DNA from: Sorangium cellulosum
GTDB lineage: Bacteria; Myxococcota_A; Polyangia; Polyangiales; Polyangiaceae
NCBI RefSeq assembly: GCF_004135735.1
Contig: NZ_CP012670.1
Span: 8,751,501-8,815,500, forward strand
Direction of reading: 5' to 3'
Length of the DNA stretch: 64,000 nt
A program made the position numbers and the translations under genes. This document shows positions 54,423 through 63,907 of the stretch, piece after piece. Position 1 is the first letter of the stretch; each line of letters starts with the position of its first letter. The notes below the pieces were generated by a model. The model did not search any database. It was not told the DNA's origin and saw nothing but the letters and a program-made list of their open reading frames with translations.

Positions 54423-56348
54423 TTATTCCGCGGCGTTGGTGGGCTCGGGGTTGCTGAAGGCGTTCGGCGGGACCTGCACCATCGGCCTGGTCCCGAGCAC
54501 GTTGTAGACCCGGAGCGGCTTCTCCTTGCCCTTCACCCGCGCGGGCTGGAGCTCCTCGGTCTCGAACTTGCCGCCGAGCTGCGCGAACGTGGCCTCGCTG
54601 ATGACGATCTGGCCGGCCAGCGCGATGGAGCAGAGCCGCGCCGACGTGTTCGCCACGTCGCCGATCACCGTGTAGCTGAGCGCCTTCGAGCTCCCGATGT
54701 ACCCGGCGACGAGCGGCCCGGTGTGGATCCCGATGCCCACGGCGAGCGGCTGCTGCTCCATCTCGAGCCGCTGGCGGTTGAACTCGCCGAGCACCTCGCC
54801 CATCTTCAGCGCGCACTCCACGCTGCGGACGGCGTCGTCCCGGTGGGCGACCGGCGCGCCCCAGAGCGCCATGATCCCGTCGCCCATGAACTTGTCGAGC
54901 GTGCCCTCGTACTGGAAGATCGTGTCGACCATCCGCTCGAAGTACTCGTTGAGCATCTCGACGAGCGCCTCGGGGCTCGTGCTCTCGCTCATGCGCGTGA
55001 AGCCGCGGATGTCGCTGTTGAAGACCGTGCACTCCTCGACGCGCTGCCCGCCCCGCTTCACCTCGAGCTGACCGCTCAGGACGCGCTCGGCGATGTTCGG
55101 CGAGAGCAGGCGGCTGAAGCGCTCGCGCCGCACGATCTCGTTCTCGATCTTCTTCCCGAGGATGTTGATCTCGATGAACATCGCCGCCTGGTAGGCGATC
55201 GCCGTCACGAGCTCGAGGTCCTTGGGCTGGAACTGCGCGAGCGTCTCCGAGTCGAGCCAGAGCACCCCGAGCACCTCGTTGTTGTGCTGCAGCGGGGCGA
55301 CGAGCGGCGCGACGATGGCCGAGCTGATCCGGTTCAAGATCATGCTCTTGCCCTTCGACGCCGCGAAATCCATCGCGGCGTCGTGGGTCAGCACCGCGGC
55401 GCGCTCGTGCACGACGTGGTTCAAGATCGTCGACGACACGCTGATCGGCGCCGTGGTCCCGTCGCGCCGCTGCATGGCGCGCGGCGTGAGCTCGCCGCTG
55501 TCGTCGCGGAGGAAGATCACCCCCCGGTCGGCGCGGATGAACTTGAAGACGCTCGTGAGGATCTTCTCGAGCAGCTTCGTCGTGTCGCGCTCGGCGGCGA
55601 TCTCGCGGGACAGCTCGTGGGACAGGCGCAGCCGCTCGTAGTCGGCGCGCAGCTGGTTGATGTCGTTCGCGATCCGGTCGAACGCCAGAAACCCCTTGTC
55701 GACCGCGGCGATCTGCGTCCCGATCTGCCGGGCCTGATCGTTCACGTCGATGCGCGTGCCCTGCGCGAGGTACGTGCCGCCGTGCGCCCCCGGGCGCCCC
55801 GGCAGCGGCGCCGTCCCGCCCGGCCCCTGGACCAGCGGCGGCGGCGGGGCGTGCTGCTGCTGCCGCGGCGGCGGCGCCGTGTGCGGCGGCGCCGCCGTGC
55901 CCGGCGGCGCCGGCTGCGGGCGCGGGTACTGAGCCTGCGGCGGGGCCGGGTAGCCGGGATCCCTCGGCGGCGGGTAGCCGTGCGCCGGGGGCGCCCCCTG
56001 CATCGGGCCCTGGGGGCTCGCCATGGGCGGCCAGCCCGGGACGACCGGCGGCGCGACCGGGGCGCCCGGATCGTCGAAGCGACCGCGCGTGGAGCCCAGG
56101 GCGATCTCGTCGCCGTGCTTGAGGGGCGCCTCGCCCCGGACACGCTCGCTGTTGATGAACGTGCCGTTCAGGCTGCCGAGATCGCGCAGGACGAAGTGAT
56201 CGCCCCGCTGCTCGATGATGCAGTGCTCCTTCGAGACGATCTTGTCGAGCAGCTGGATGGAGTTGTTCGGGTGGCGCCCCAGCGAGTTCACGGGCCGCAG
56301 CTCGATCGCCTGCTGGCCCTCGGCGGTCTGCAGGATGAGGCGGGCCAT
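54423..56348 (-). CDS. FHA-GAF-adenylate/guanylate cyclase
   Basis: 641 residues from ATG 56348 (AGGA nearby). FHA domain at residues 1-95: 'LGRHPNNSIQL', 'SKEHCII' and 'SLNGTFIN' bind phospho-Thr. A Pro/Gln-rich linker (100-200) follows. GAF domain at about 235-385. Class III cyclase at about 415-600: metal Asp in 'NSDIRGFT' and 'KFMGDGIMALWGAPVAHRDD', then 'VGIGIHTGPLVAGYIGS' and 'YTVIGDVANTSARL'. It probably makes cAMP in response to phosphorylated partners, which could link it to Ser/Thr kinases such as those at 33.7-36.2 kb; the link is inference. Confidence 0.92.
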   Translation of the reverse strand: MARLILQTAEGQQAIELRPVNSLGRHPNNSIQLLDKIVSKEHCIIEQRGDHFVLRDLGSLNGTFINSERVRGEAPLKHGDEIALGSTRGRFDDPGAPVAPPVVPGWPPMASPQGPMQGAPPAHGYPPPRDPGYPAPPQAQYPRPQPAPPGTAAPPHTAPPPRQQQHAPPPPLVQGPGGTAPLPGRPGAHGGTYLAQGTRIDVNDQARQIGTQIAAVDKGFLAFDRIANDINQLRADYERLRLSHELSREIAAERDTTKLLEKILTSVFKFIRADRGVIFLRDDSGELTPRAMQRRDGTTAPISVSSTILNHVVHERAAVLTHDAAMDFAASKGKSMILNRISSAIVAPLVAPLQHNNEVLGVLWLDSETLAQFQPKDLELVTAIAYQAAMFIEINILGKKIENEIVRRERFSRLLSPNIAERVLSGQLEVKRGGQRVEECTVFNSDIRGFTRMSESTSPEALVEMLNEYFERMVDTIFQYEGTLDKFMGDGIMALWGAPVAHRDDAVRSVECALKMGEVLGEFNRQRLEMEQQPLAVGIGIHTGPLVAGYIGSSKALSYTVIGDVANTSARLCSIALAGQIVISEATFAQLGGKFETEELQPARVKGKEKPLRVYNVLGTRPMVQVPPNAFSNPEPTNAAE

Positions 56349-56606
56349 CGGTCCTGGGAGATTACCCAGCCCGGCACGGCCCGACAATCTTTCCGGCCGA
56401 AGTCCCGGACCGACCGAGGTTCAGGAGAGCGCCGCACCCGCACGGGCCGGCGAGCCCTGCCGCGCAGCGGCGCGCGCCGGTCGGGCGGCGCTCGAGGCCG
56501 GCCCGCGGGCATACACTGAACATATTGTCAGTCCACTCCCGATCTTCACGAGACCACGCCGCCCGGATCGGCTTTGCGCCCCCCTGCCGCCGCGTTAATC
56601 GGCGCC

Positions 56607-58116
56607 ATGGATTCCGCGTACCTCCTCGCCATCGATCAGGGCACCACCGGCACAACAACCCTTCTCATGGACACGGCGGGCGCGACGCTGGGTCGCGCGA
56701 CACGCGAGTTCCGCCAGCATTTCCCCGAGCCCGGCCTCGTCGAGCACGACCCGGAGGAGATCTGGCAGACCGTTCAGGACGCCGTGGGCGAGACGCTCAA
56801 GGCCGCGGGCGTGGCCGGCAGCGCGATCAAGGCGATCGGCATCACGAACCAGCGCGAGACGACGCTCGTCTGGGAGCGCGCCACCGGCCGCCCGATCCAC
56901 CGGGCGATCGTCTGGCAGGACCGCAGGACGGCGGCGCGCTGCGCCGAGCTCCGCGCCGCCGGCCACGAGCAGGCGGTCGAGCAGACGACTGGGCTCGTGC
57001 TCGATCCGTATTTCAGCGGCACGAAGCTCGCGTGGATCCTCGACAGCGTGCCCGGCGCGCGCGCGCGCCGAGCGCGGCGAGCTGTGCTTCGGCACCGTCG
57101 ACAGCTTCCTGGTCTTCCGCCTCTCGGGCGACGCGGCCGGCGGCTCGCCGGTGCACGCGACCGACGTGACCAACGCGTCGCGCACCCTGCTCATGAACCT
57201 CGCCGAGCGGAGCTGGGACGACGCGATGCTCTCGCTGCTCGGCGTCCCGCGCCCGATCCTGCCGGAGATCGTCCCCTCGGCGGGCCGCATCGCGGTGACT
57301 CGCCGCTTCCCGCACCTGCCCGACGGCGTCCCGATCGCCGGCATCGCGGGCGACCAGCAGGCGGCCCTCTTCGGCCAGGCCTGCTTCGCGACGGGCGACG
57401 CCAAGTGCACCTATGGCACCGGCGCGTTCGCGCTGGTCAACATCGGCGATCGCCCGCTCCGGAGCCGCTTCGGGTTGCTCACCTCCGTGGGATGGCAGAT
57501 CGGCTCGGAGGTGGTCTTTGCGCTGGAGGGGAGCGCCTTTATCGCGGGCGCCGCGGTGCAGTGGCTCCGCGACGGCCTGGGCCTCATCAAGAGCGCGGCG
57601 GAGATCGAGGCGCTCGCCCGCAGCGTGCCCTCGAGCGAGGGCGTCACGTTCGTCCCGGCGCTCTCCGGGCTCGGCGCGCCCTACTGGGACCCGGACGCCC
57701 GGGGGCTCGTCTCCGGCGTCACGCGCGGCACGACCGCGGCGCACCTCGCCCGCGCGACGCTCGAGGGGATCGCGTTCTCCGTGGCGGATCTCCTGCGCGC
57801 GATGGCCGACGACCTCGGCCACCCGCTGCGCCGGATGCGCGTGGACGGCGGCGCCGCCGCGAACGACCTGCTCCTGCAGCTCCAGGCGGACCTCGCGAAC
57901 GTCACCATCGAGCGCCCCACGGATCTGGAGACGACGGCCCGCGGCGCCGCAATGCTCGCCGGCGTCGGCGCCGGGCTCTTCCGGACGAAGGAGGAGTCGG
58001 CCCGGATGTCCCGAGTGGGGCAGACCTTCCAGGTCGGGATGAGCGACGCGGATCGATCCGCCCACCTGCGCCGCTGGGCCGACGCCGTCGCCCGCACGCG
58101 CTCGCAGCGCGGCTGA
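56607..58116 (+). pseudogene. glpK: Glycerol kinase, frameshifted at a (GC)7 run
   Basis: Both halves are clearly glycerol kinase: 'AIDQGTTGTT', 'ITNQRETTLVWERATG', 'DPYFSGTKLAWILD' in the first frame, and 'GELCFGTVDSF', 'HATDVTNASRTLLMNL', 'GIAGDQQAALFGQACF', 'YGTGAF', 'PALSGLGAPYWDPDARG' and 'DGGAAANDLLLQ' in the second. The frame changes at 57055-57068, an uninterrupted run of seven GC. Adding one GC unit restores a 503-residue protein, and gives seven residues between Gly and Gly-Glu-Leu, as in E. coli GlpK. Without it, translation from 56607 yields a chimera with no stop until 58134. It is a recent pseudogene, a slippage-controlled gene or a sequencing error. No glpF or glpD is nearby. 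Confidence 0.9.
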
Positions 58117-58416
58117 GCGCGCGCCGGCTCCCCTGATTTTCCAAGCTGTTTTTCGCTTGAGCCAACCTCTCCCGATGCTCGCACCCGGGCCGTCGGCCGC
58201 CCGCGGGCGGGCGCGCTGCCGCGCGGCGGCTCGGCGGCCGAACGGGCTTCCGGATCAAGGAATCAACCCTAGGTTGCGAGAGTTAGGCCCAGAGGCCCCC
58301 AACCAGCGTAGAGTGCTATGACGACGGCGCATTTCCGTTCAAACTTGGTGCACTTGAACCGAGGCGTTCGGCCAGCCCACCGACGCCTCGCTGCTTTCGA
58401 TGGAGACGAGGAGGAC
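58117..58416. other. Intergenic region with a hairpin
   Basis: No gene is seen. TCGGCCGCC (58193-58201) pairs with GGCGGCCGA (58233-58241), a possible terminator 77 nt after glpK. The right part holds the promoter side of the UPF0158 gene, with GAGGAGGA directly before its ATG. The longer frame back to 58318 is not needed. Confidence 0.5.
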
Positions 58417-59199
58417 ATGCCGACTACCGAGAATGCTTCAGCCGGCGGGACGGCCGTTCGCGACATCCCGATCGACTGGGAGGCGCTGGAGGACGCCTTC
58501 GAAAACAACGCCCCCGAGGTGCACTCGTACCTGCACCTCGGCACGGGCGACGTGCTCCGTGTGGTCGATGGCGTGGCCGACCCGCAGATGCACGCGCGTA
58601 TCGCGGCGGATCCGAACTACCTCCGGATCGATCCCGTGAGCTCGCGCGAGCAGTACCGCTGGATGGAGCGGTACATCCCGATGGTGGAAGACATGGATCT
58701 CCAGGCGAAGCTGAGCCAGGCGATCGACGGCAAGGGCGCGTTCCGTCGCTTCAAGGACGTGCTCATGTCGTACGGCCCGGAGCGGGAGCGCTGGTTCGCC
58801 TTCCGGAGCGAGCGGCTGCGGATCTTCATGGAGGCGTGGCTGAACGCGCATGCGCTGAACCCGGTCGCCCGTCCGCTGTGGGTGCCGGAGGTGCCGGCCC
58901 GCCCGGAGCCGCCCGCGGCGGCCCCTGCGGTCGAGGTGCCGGCGCGCGAGCGCGAGGAGGTGCGGGAGCCCCGCCGCGGCAGGAGCGTGGAGAGCCTGCG
59001 CAAGAACCTGCGGGACATCGCCGAGGCGCTCGGCCCGCGCGACCTCGACACGCTGACGGCGTTCGCGGAGTTCCTGAAGGCGCGCCGCGCGGCCCGCTCG
59101 TTCGCGCACCACTACGCCGACGCCCCGGCGCCGTCGGACGAGGAGGCCGGGCCCGCGTCGCAGGAGATCGCGAGCGAGTCGCGCAGCGATACGGCGTGA
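58417..59199 (+). CDS. UPF0158 family protein
   Basis: 260 residues; ATG 58417 follows GAGGAGGA. The UPF0158 domain covers about residues 18-145: 'DAFENNAPEVHSYLHLGTGDV', 'LRIDPVSSREQYRWMERYI', 'GKGAFRRFKDVLMSYGPERERWFAFRSERL' (split) and 'WLNAHAL'. Family function is unknown. The C-terminal 100 residues are extra: a Pro/Glu/Arg-rich linker and a helical segment 'SLRKNLRDIAEALGPRDLDTL'. Convergent with the maltoporin gene. Confidence 0.85.
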   Translation: MPTTENASAGGTAVRDIPIDWEALEDAFENNAPEVHSYLHLGTGDVLRVVDGVADPQMHARIAADPNYLRIDPVSSREQYRWMERYIPMVEDMDLQAKLSQAIDGKGAFRRFKDVLMSYGPERERWFAFRSERLRIFMEAWLNAHALNPVARPLWVPEVPARPEPPAAAPAVEVPAREREEVREPRRGRSVESLRKNLRDIAEALGPRDLDTLTAFAEFLKARRAARSFAHHYADAPAPSDEEAGPASQEIASESRSDTA

Positions 59200-59205
59200 G
59201 GGGGG

Positions 59206-59241
59206 GCGCCCCGCCGCCGGAGACGTTGCGGCGCGGGGCGC
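59206..59241. terminator. Hairpin between the UPF0158 and maltoporin genes
   Basis: GCGCCCCGCCGC (59206-59217) pairs with GCGGCGCGGGGCGC (59228-59241) with a 2-nt bulge; it lies between convergent genes 7 nt after the first stop. No T-tract. Confidence 0.5.
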
Positions 59242-59296
59242 GGAAGGCGAGGAGGATGGAGCGGAGGGAAGCGGCGGGGTCGAGCCGCCGCCGATC

Positions 59297-60796
59297 TCAG
59301 AAGTACCAGTCGGTGCGCGCGCCGATGTAGTGGCCGACGTTCGACTCGGTGCCGGTGGCCGCGAGGTACGGGGACATCCGCCCCTGGACCGCCGCGTCGT
59401 TGTAGAAGGCGGCCGTGTAGATGAGCTTGAAGTGCGGCCGCGCGCCGGTGCTCAGCTCACCCGTCGGCACGAGCGTCGGGACGACGGAGACCTTGGCCAC
59501 GGTCCCCATCTCGCCCTCGCCGACCTTCATGCCCTGGAACGAGGCCTCGACGACGGGGTGGAAGTTCTTGTGGGCGAAGATCGCGGCGTTCGCCTGGACC
59601 GAGAAGTCGAGCGCCTGCTCGGGGCTCGTCGGGCCGGCGGCGCCATCGGGCGCCTCGTACGCCGCCTTCACGTAGTGGAAGGTGGCGAGGCCTTCCAGGG
59701 CGGCGATGTCGCCGATCCGGAAGCCGACGTGCTCGACGGCCTCGATGGCGAAGGAGCCGGCGTAGGTGCCCTCATCGTTCGCTGCGCCCCAGGTCTGGTA
59801 CGTCTTGCCCCCGCCGAGGGCGCCGTTGGCGATGCCGGTGCCGAAGCGCACGGCCGTGTCGCTCCAGTTGCCCTGGCCGAGCCCGAGGTGGAGCTTCGCG
59901 CCGATGATGCCGCCGAAGTCGCCCGGCGCACGCTCTTCGAGGCCCGGCCCCTGCTTCGCGGCCGGGAGGACGTGGGCCTCGGCGTGCACCTTGACGTGGT
60001 GGTTGGCCTCGCCGCCGAACCCGAACTTGTAGTTGCCCGCGAAGATCGTGCGGTTCCTCCGGACAGGGGCATCGCCCTGCTCCGCGTTGCCGGTGGGATC
60101 GAAGGTGTACGGCCCGTTCCCGAAGCTCTGCCCGATTCCATCGGGGACACCATTGCCATCGGCGTCTTGCAGCGCCTGGCCCGGCCTGCAGCACGTGTGC
60201 CCGATGATCGCGAGGTTCAGGCCCTTGTAGCTGATGCCGCCGCCCTGGCCGCTGAGATCGTCGAGGTAGAAGTAGTCGCCGATGGGCGCGTACTGCTCGC
60301 GGAAGAAGCGCGCGCCGCCCCAGACGCTGAGGCCCGGGACGAGGAAGTTGCCGGACTCGATGTAGGCCTGGTTGAACTCGACCTCGATCGTGTCGCCGCC
60401 GTTCGACGCGGGCTGCATGAAGGAGCCGTGCGTCGGCCAGATGGCGAAGGTCATCTCGGACTTCACGTAGAAGTCGTCCGGCGTCGCGCCCTTCACCACG
60501 TGCGCGACGAAGCTCGGCTCGGAGTAGTCGCCCTCTTCGTAGCGGCCGCCGATGCCGAACCCGAGCAGGTTCATCGACCTGCCCTGGATGTCCTGCCCGT
60601 AGAGCGACCACGCCATGCCGAGGCGCGAGTACCAGTGCCACTCGAAGTTCTCGCCCGACACGGCGTGCGCCGACCGCGGAGCTGCGGTGAGGCAAAAGGC
60701 CGAGACGGAAACCAGCCCGAGGGCCCGGACTGCGGCGCGCCGACCCGCGGATCGCTTGCTGGGGACCGACGACCTGTCTCTCTTAAGTGATGTCAT
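59297..60796 (-). CDS. LamB-type maltoporin/carbohydrate porin
   Basis: 499 residues; signal peptide ends at 'TAAPRSAHA'. Similar to LamB in 'FNQAYIESGNF' and 'VWGGARFFREQYAPIGDYFYLDDLSGQGGGI' (split), which match the E. coli WAGKRFYQR and DFYYWDISGPGAGI segments. Ends in Trp-Tyr-Phe, a barrel signal. An Asp-rich loop ('DADGNGVPDG') resembles a calcium-binding thrombospondin type 3-like motif. Probably lets maltodextrins or related sugars cross the outer membrane. A long 1-kb non-coding stretch lies upstream. Confidence 0.85.
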   Translation of the reverse strand: MTSLKRDRSSVPSKRSAGRRAAVRALGLVSVSAFCLTAAPRSAHAVSGENFEWHWYSRLGMAWSLYGQDIQGRSMNLLGFGIGGRYEEGDYSEPSFVAHVVKGATPDDFYVKSEMTFAIWPTHGSFMQPASNGGDTIEVEFNQAYIESGNFLVPGLSVWGGARFFREQYAPIGDYFYLDDLSGQGGGISYKGLNLAIIGHTCCRPGQALQDADGNGVPDGIGQSFGNGPYTFDPTGNAEQGDAPVRRNRTIFAGNYKFGFGGEANHHVKVHAEAHVLPAAKQGPGLEERAPGDFGGIIGAKLHLGLGQGNWSDTAVRFGTGIANGALGGGKTYQTWGAANDEGTYAGSFAIEAVEHVGFRIGDIAALEGLATFHYVKAAYEAPDGAAGPTSPEQALDFSVQANAAIFAHKNFHPVVEASFQGMKVGEGEMGTVAKVSVVPTLVPTGELSTGARPHFKLIYTAAFYNDAAVQGRMSPYLAATGTESNVGHYIGARTDWYF

Positions 60797-60977
60797 CGAA
60801 CGACGCTCCTATCCATGTTGTGGAGTCTACTTGGGTAGTGGGGGGCTGACTGGGCCAGTTGGCCGAGCGCGGTAGCGGAAGCGGTCCAAAGAGATTCTAA
60901 GCTTGGCTCTCTACTTGAGCCGGCTCTCTGGGGAAGAGCCTCCCGCAGCCAACGGCCGGCACACGGGGGGCACAGTT

Positions 60978-60994
60978 AACAGGAACGTTCTGTT
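60978..60994. promoter_or_regulatory. Candidate operator AACAG-N7-CTGTT
   Basis: Perfect 5-bp arms around GAACGTT, 180 bp upstream of the maltoporin start. Confidence 0.35.
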
Positions 60995-61052
60995 CATGTC
61001 AAAGGTCTACGAGGCGCCCACGACAGATTGTTACTTTCTGCGACGCGTCAAA

Positions 61053-61076
61053 TACAAGTAATCGAAATCACTTGTA
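61053..61076. promoter_or_regulatory. Candidate operator TACAAGT-N10-ACTTGTA
   Basis: Perfect 7-bp arms separated by 10 bp (one helical turn between half-sites), in an A/T-rich patch about 260 bp upstream of the maltoporin gene. The spacing suits a dimeric helix-turn-helix regulator. Confidence 0.45.
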
Positions 61077-61828
61077 ATTGATCGGCTCTTGCCGCCCCGC
61101 GGGCCAGAACAGGCGCGCCGAAGCGCGCCAAAACAACGCAACGCGTCAATGCCAAACCCAGCTCGAGCCAGATCGCGCTGGATGAAGTGGGGCCAGAAGA
61201 ATCTACACGCCCCTTCCGCACGCCGCCGAGAATGAGCCGCACGTTCGGCCGCGGCTCGGCGCGCGCGGCCCGGACCGGAAGGCTGCTTGGACGGGCGCCG
61301 CGCGCGTGGTTTCCCGCGCGGCGGAGCTGCTTACGGCGTCGGGAGGTCAATTGTTTCAGGATGTCAAACCAGCCTTTTCGCGGCGTGGCCAAGAACTCGG
61401 CGAGACGCCGCTCTCCTCCAGGCAGGGCCATGGCAAGCCCTCGTGCGGCCGGAGCGCCCCTGACGAGCGTGGACGCCCGAGAGAGAGAACGCTGCATCGC
61501 CCTCCCTCGCCCCTCGCCCTTCGCGCGCCGGACGCCGGAGCGCCGCGTGGTGCGCCCGGCCTTGCCGCGCAGTTGCGCCGCGCGACAACGCAACGCGTCA
61601 GCTCATGGTGTGAGCCACCCAGGTCTCGAGCGGATGAGTCGCGACTGCGTAGCAACGCGCGGGTGGACACGCGCTTGTCCAGGAAAGCCGCTACGCGGGC
61701 GCCTGGGCGCAACCGTCAAGTTTCCTGCGCGCCACGAGCGCGCCGGTCCCAAAGGCATGATTTCGGGAGCGCGACGCACGTTGACGCCGCCCGCCCCTGG
61801 CAAGCCGAGCGCGGGTCGCGCCGGGCGA

Positions 61829-63118
61829 TCAGCATTCGTCCGCGACCGCGCCCACGATCCCGTCGAAGAACTCGACCACGCCTGTGCTGTCGAGCATGCG
61901 GTTCCAGCCGGGCTCGTCGAACGGCTCGGGCAGCCCGTGATTCGTCAAGAGGACCCCGAAGAGCCCACGCGCCGGGTCGATCCACGCGAACGTGCCCGCC
62001 CCGCCCGCCTTGCCGAAGGACCAGGGCGATAGCCGGGTCCCGCCGTGCGAGAAGCGCGGCGTCCAGATCTCCCAGCCGAGCCCCTTGGGCGCGAGCAGCA
62101 GGTTGCTGAGGGGCGAGGTGTCCGTCGCGGCGGCGGTGACCTGGGGAGTCTGGTCGCGCGCCATGGTCAAGACCGCCTGTGGGCTCAGCACGCGCACGCC
62201 GCCGTAGCTGCCCCCGTTCAGGAACATCTGGCAGAAGATCGCGATGTCCATGCTCGTCGAGAACACGCCGTCGCAGCCCGTGATCCCGCCGAGCGCGAAG
62301 TCCTGCTCGTCCTGCACCTCGCCCCGCACGACGCGGCCGCGGCGGGCCGAGTACCCGGTCGCCGCGATGCGCGGCGCGAGCGCCGCCGGCGGGTTGAACA
62401 TCGTGTCGCGCATGCCGAGCGGGCCCCAGAGGTGGGCCCGCGCGAAGCTGTTCAGATCAGCGCCGGCGACGACCTCGACCAGCCGGCCCAGCAAGCGGTA
62501 GGTGAGATCGCTGTAGAGAACGGACGTGCCCGGCGCGTACTCGAGCGGCGTCTCGGCCATGAGCCGCCACGTCGTGTCGGCGTCCGGCTCGTCGAGGGCC
62601 TGGTTGTCGACGGGCAGCCCGGCCGAGTACCGGAGCATGTCGAAGACGGTGACGCGCGCCTTCCCGTTCGCCGCGAAGTCCGGCAGGTACGACGCCACCG
62701 TGTCGGTGAGCCGGAGCCTCCCCTGCTGCACGAGCAGCATGACCGCGGTCGCCGTCGCCAGCACCTTGGTCATGGACAGGACGTCGAACATCGTGTCCAG
62801 CGTGACCGGCTCGGTGGCGCCAGCGACCTTGTTGCCGAAGGCCCGGTGACCCACGATCACGCCCCGCCGCGCGATGAGCGCGGTCGCGCCCGGGAAGAGG
62901 CCGTCGTTCACGCGGCGCTGCACGCGCGCGAAGACATCCTCGATCCGCTCCGAACGCATGCCCACCGCCTCCGGGACGCCGGAGGCGAGCGCGGTCGGTG
63001 TCGCCGCTCCCGCGGACGAGCTGCGAAGCACCAGAGGAGCCACCGCAGCGAGGGTCGCGACGCCACCGACTCCACGCAACAGATCCCTGCGATTGAACGA
63101 ATGATCTCCGGTGTCCAT
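61829..63118 (-). CDS. Serine hydrolase (beta-lactamase class C/EstB family), Tat-exported
   Basis: 429 residues; ATG 63118 has AAGGAG 9 nt upstream. Twin-arginine signal: 'NRRDLLRGVGGVATLAAVAPLVL', so folded export is expected. The beta-lactamase-related motif is 'DVLSMTKVLAT' (S-x-x-K with nucleophile Ser), then 'LYSDLTYRLLGRLVE' (Tyr of the YxN motif, here YSD) and 'FSHGGTRLS' (HGG in place of KTG). Such proteins are esterases or D-amino-acid peptidases more often than antibiotic-resistance enzymes. Confidence 0.9.
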   Translation of the reverse strand: MDTGDHSFNRRDLLRGVGGVATLAAVAPLVLRSSSAGAATPTALASGVPEAVGMRSERIEDVFARVQRRVNDGLFPGATALIARRGVIVGHRAFGNKVAGATEPVTLDTMFDVLSMTKVLATATAVMLLVQQGRLRLTDTVASYLPDFAANGKARVTVFDMLRYSAGLPVDNQALDEPDADTTWRLMAETPLEYAPGTSVLYSDLTYRLLGRLVEVVAGADLNSFARAHLWGPLGMRDTMFNPPAALAPRIAATGYSARRGRVVRGEVQDEQDFALGGITGCDGVFSTSMDIAIFCQMFLNGGSYGGVRVLSPQAVLTMARDQTPQVTAAATDTSPLSNLLLAPKGLGWEIWTPRFSHGGTRLSPWSFGKAGGAGTFAWIDPARGLFGVLLTNHGLPEPFDEPGWNRMLDSTGVVEFFDGIVGAVADEC

Positions 63119-63907
63119 GCGAGCCACTCCTTGCGAGGTCTGTTGACGATGCCTGTCGCTCTTGCCATCACGAGGCGCGCACATGCTCTCCTGTCTCACG
63201 CGCCCGTGGACAGAAACACGCGAGCACGGCGCGCGGAAACACAGGGCGTTCCGTGCGCCACGTGACACGAGCCGAATCTCGAATCCTCGACGCCGACCAC
63301 CGCGCGTGGCGCCGGCGTCGCGTCGCGCGCTCGCTGGCCCCCTGGGGCGGCGGGCGGAGCCTCGCCGCGCGGTCGTGGACCTCGGGCTCGCTCGCCTGCG
63401 CTCACCGGGAGAGGGCGCGTCTCCTCGGCGCAGACCCCACGCGACATCGATGTTGCCCGGAGCCCGCCGCGCTCCAGCGCGCCGACCGGCGCGACCGCGC
63501 CTCGGCGGCGCGTGGGCGGCGCTCCACCTCAGCTCCCCGCGCGCTCTCTCATGCTATGGAAACGCGTCCTCCCAACGCCGATCGCCGGCATGGAACCCCG
63601 GCGAAGCCCCATCGGATAGGCGCACTGGACCCCCTCCCCGCGTCGGACGGACGCGGGAACGCCCGCGCTCCAGATTGCCTCGGTGAATACCCAGGCAACG
63701 CTTCAGTATTGCTGCATTGTCCTTCGATATCAAGAGTCAGAGTTCCCCCGTGTCGCCGACCGGGGAGTGACGCCGCTGACGGTTGACGGTGCCTCCCGGC
63801 GCGCTCGGGGCCAGGGAGCCGACAGCGGCCCCGCGGTGCGAGGGTGTCGCCACGTGGCGTCTGCCGTCGCCTCCGTCTCCGCGCGCGGCGCGCGCGCTCT
63901 CGCTCGC
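63119..63907. other. Region without a convincing gene
   Basis: Open frames here have the Arg/Ala/Pro composition of shadows and no start signals. CGGGGCC (63806-63812) pairs with GGCCCCG (63827-63833), a possible terminator for the gene entering from the right. Confidence 0.45.

Larger units (their letters stand above)
60797..61828. other. 1-kb region without a convincing gene
   Basis: The first 280 bp are A/T-richer than the rest of the window and hold two candidate operators upstream of the maltoporin gene. The remaining 750 bp carry only Arg-rich shadow frames. A 16-bp direct repeat, ACAACGCAACGCGTCA, occurs at 61133-61148 and 61585-61600, and its last 8 bp again at 61043-61050. It could be the remains of a degraded gene or a regulatory stretch. 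Confidence 0.5.

Noticed and set aside
61048..61593. 181-codon minus-strand frame in the 1-kb gap
   Set aside because: It has a slightly less biased composition, but no ribosome site and no recognisable domain; kept as non-coding.
61187..62032. 281-codon plus-strand frame upstream of the serine hydrolase
   Set aside because: Arg-rich, no start signal and half of it is antisense to the hydrolase gene.
61829..63118. Antibiotic-resistance beta-lactamase
   Set aside because: The SxxK and HGG motifs and the Tat signal fit the broad serine-hydrolase family, with no sign of a true class C resistance enzyme.
63162..63786. Overlapping plus-strand frames near the right end
   Set aside because: Shadow composition and no start signals.
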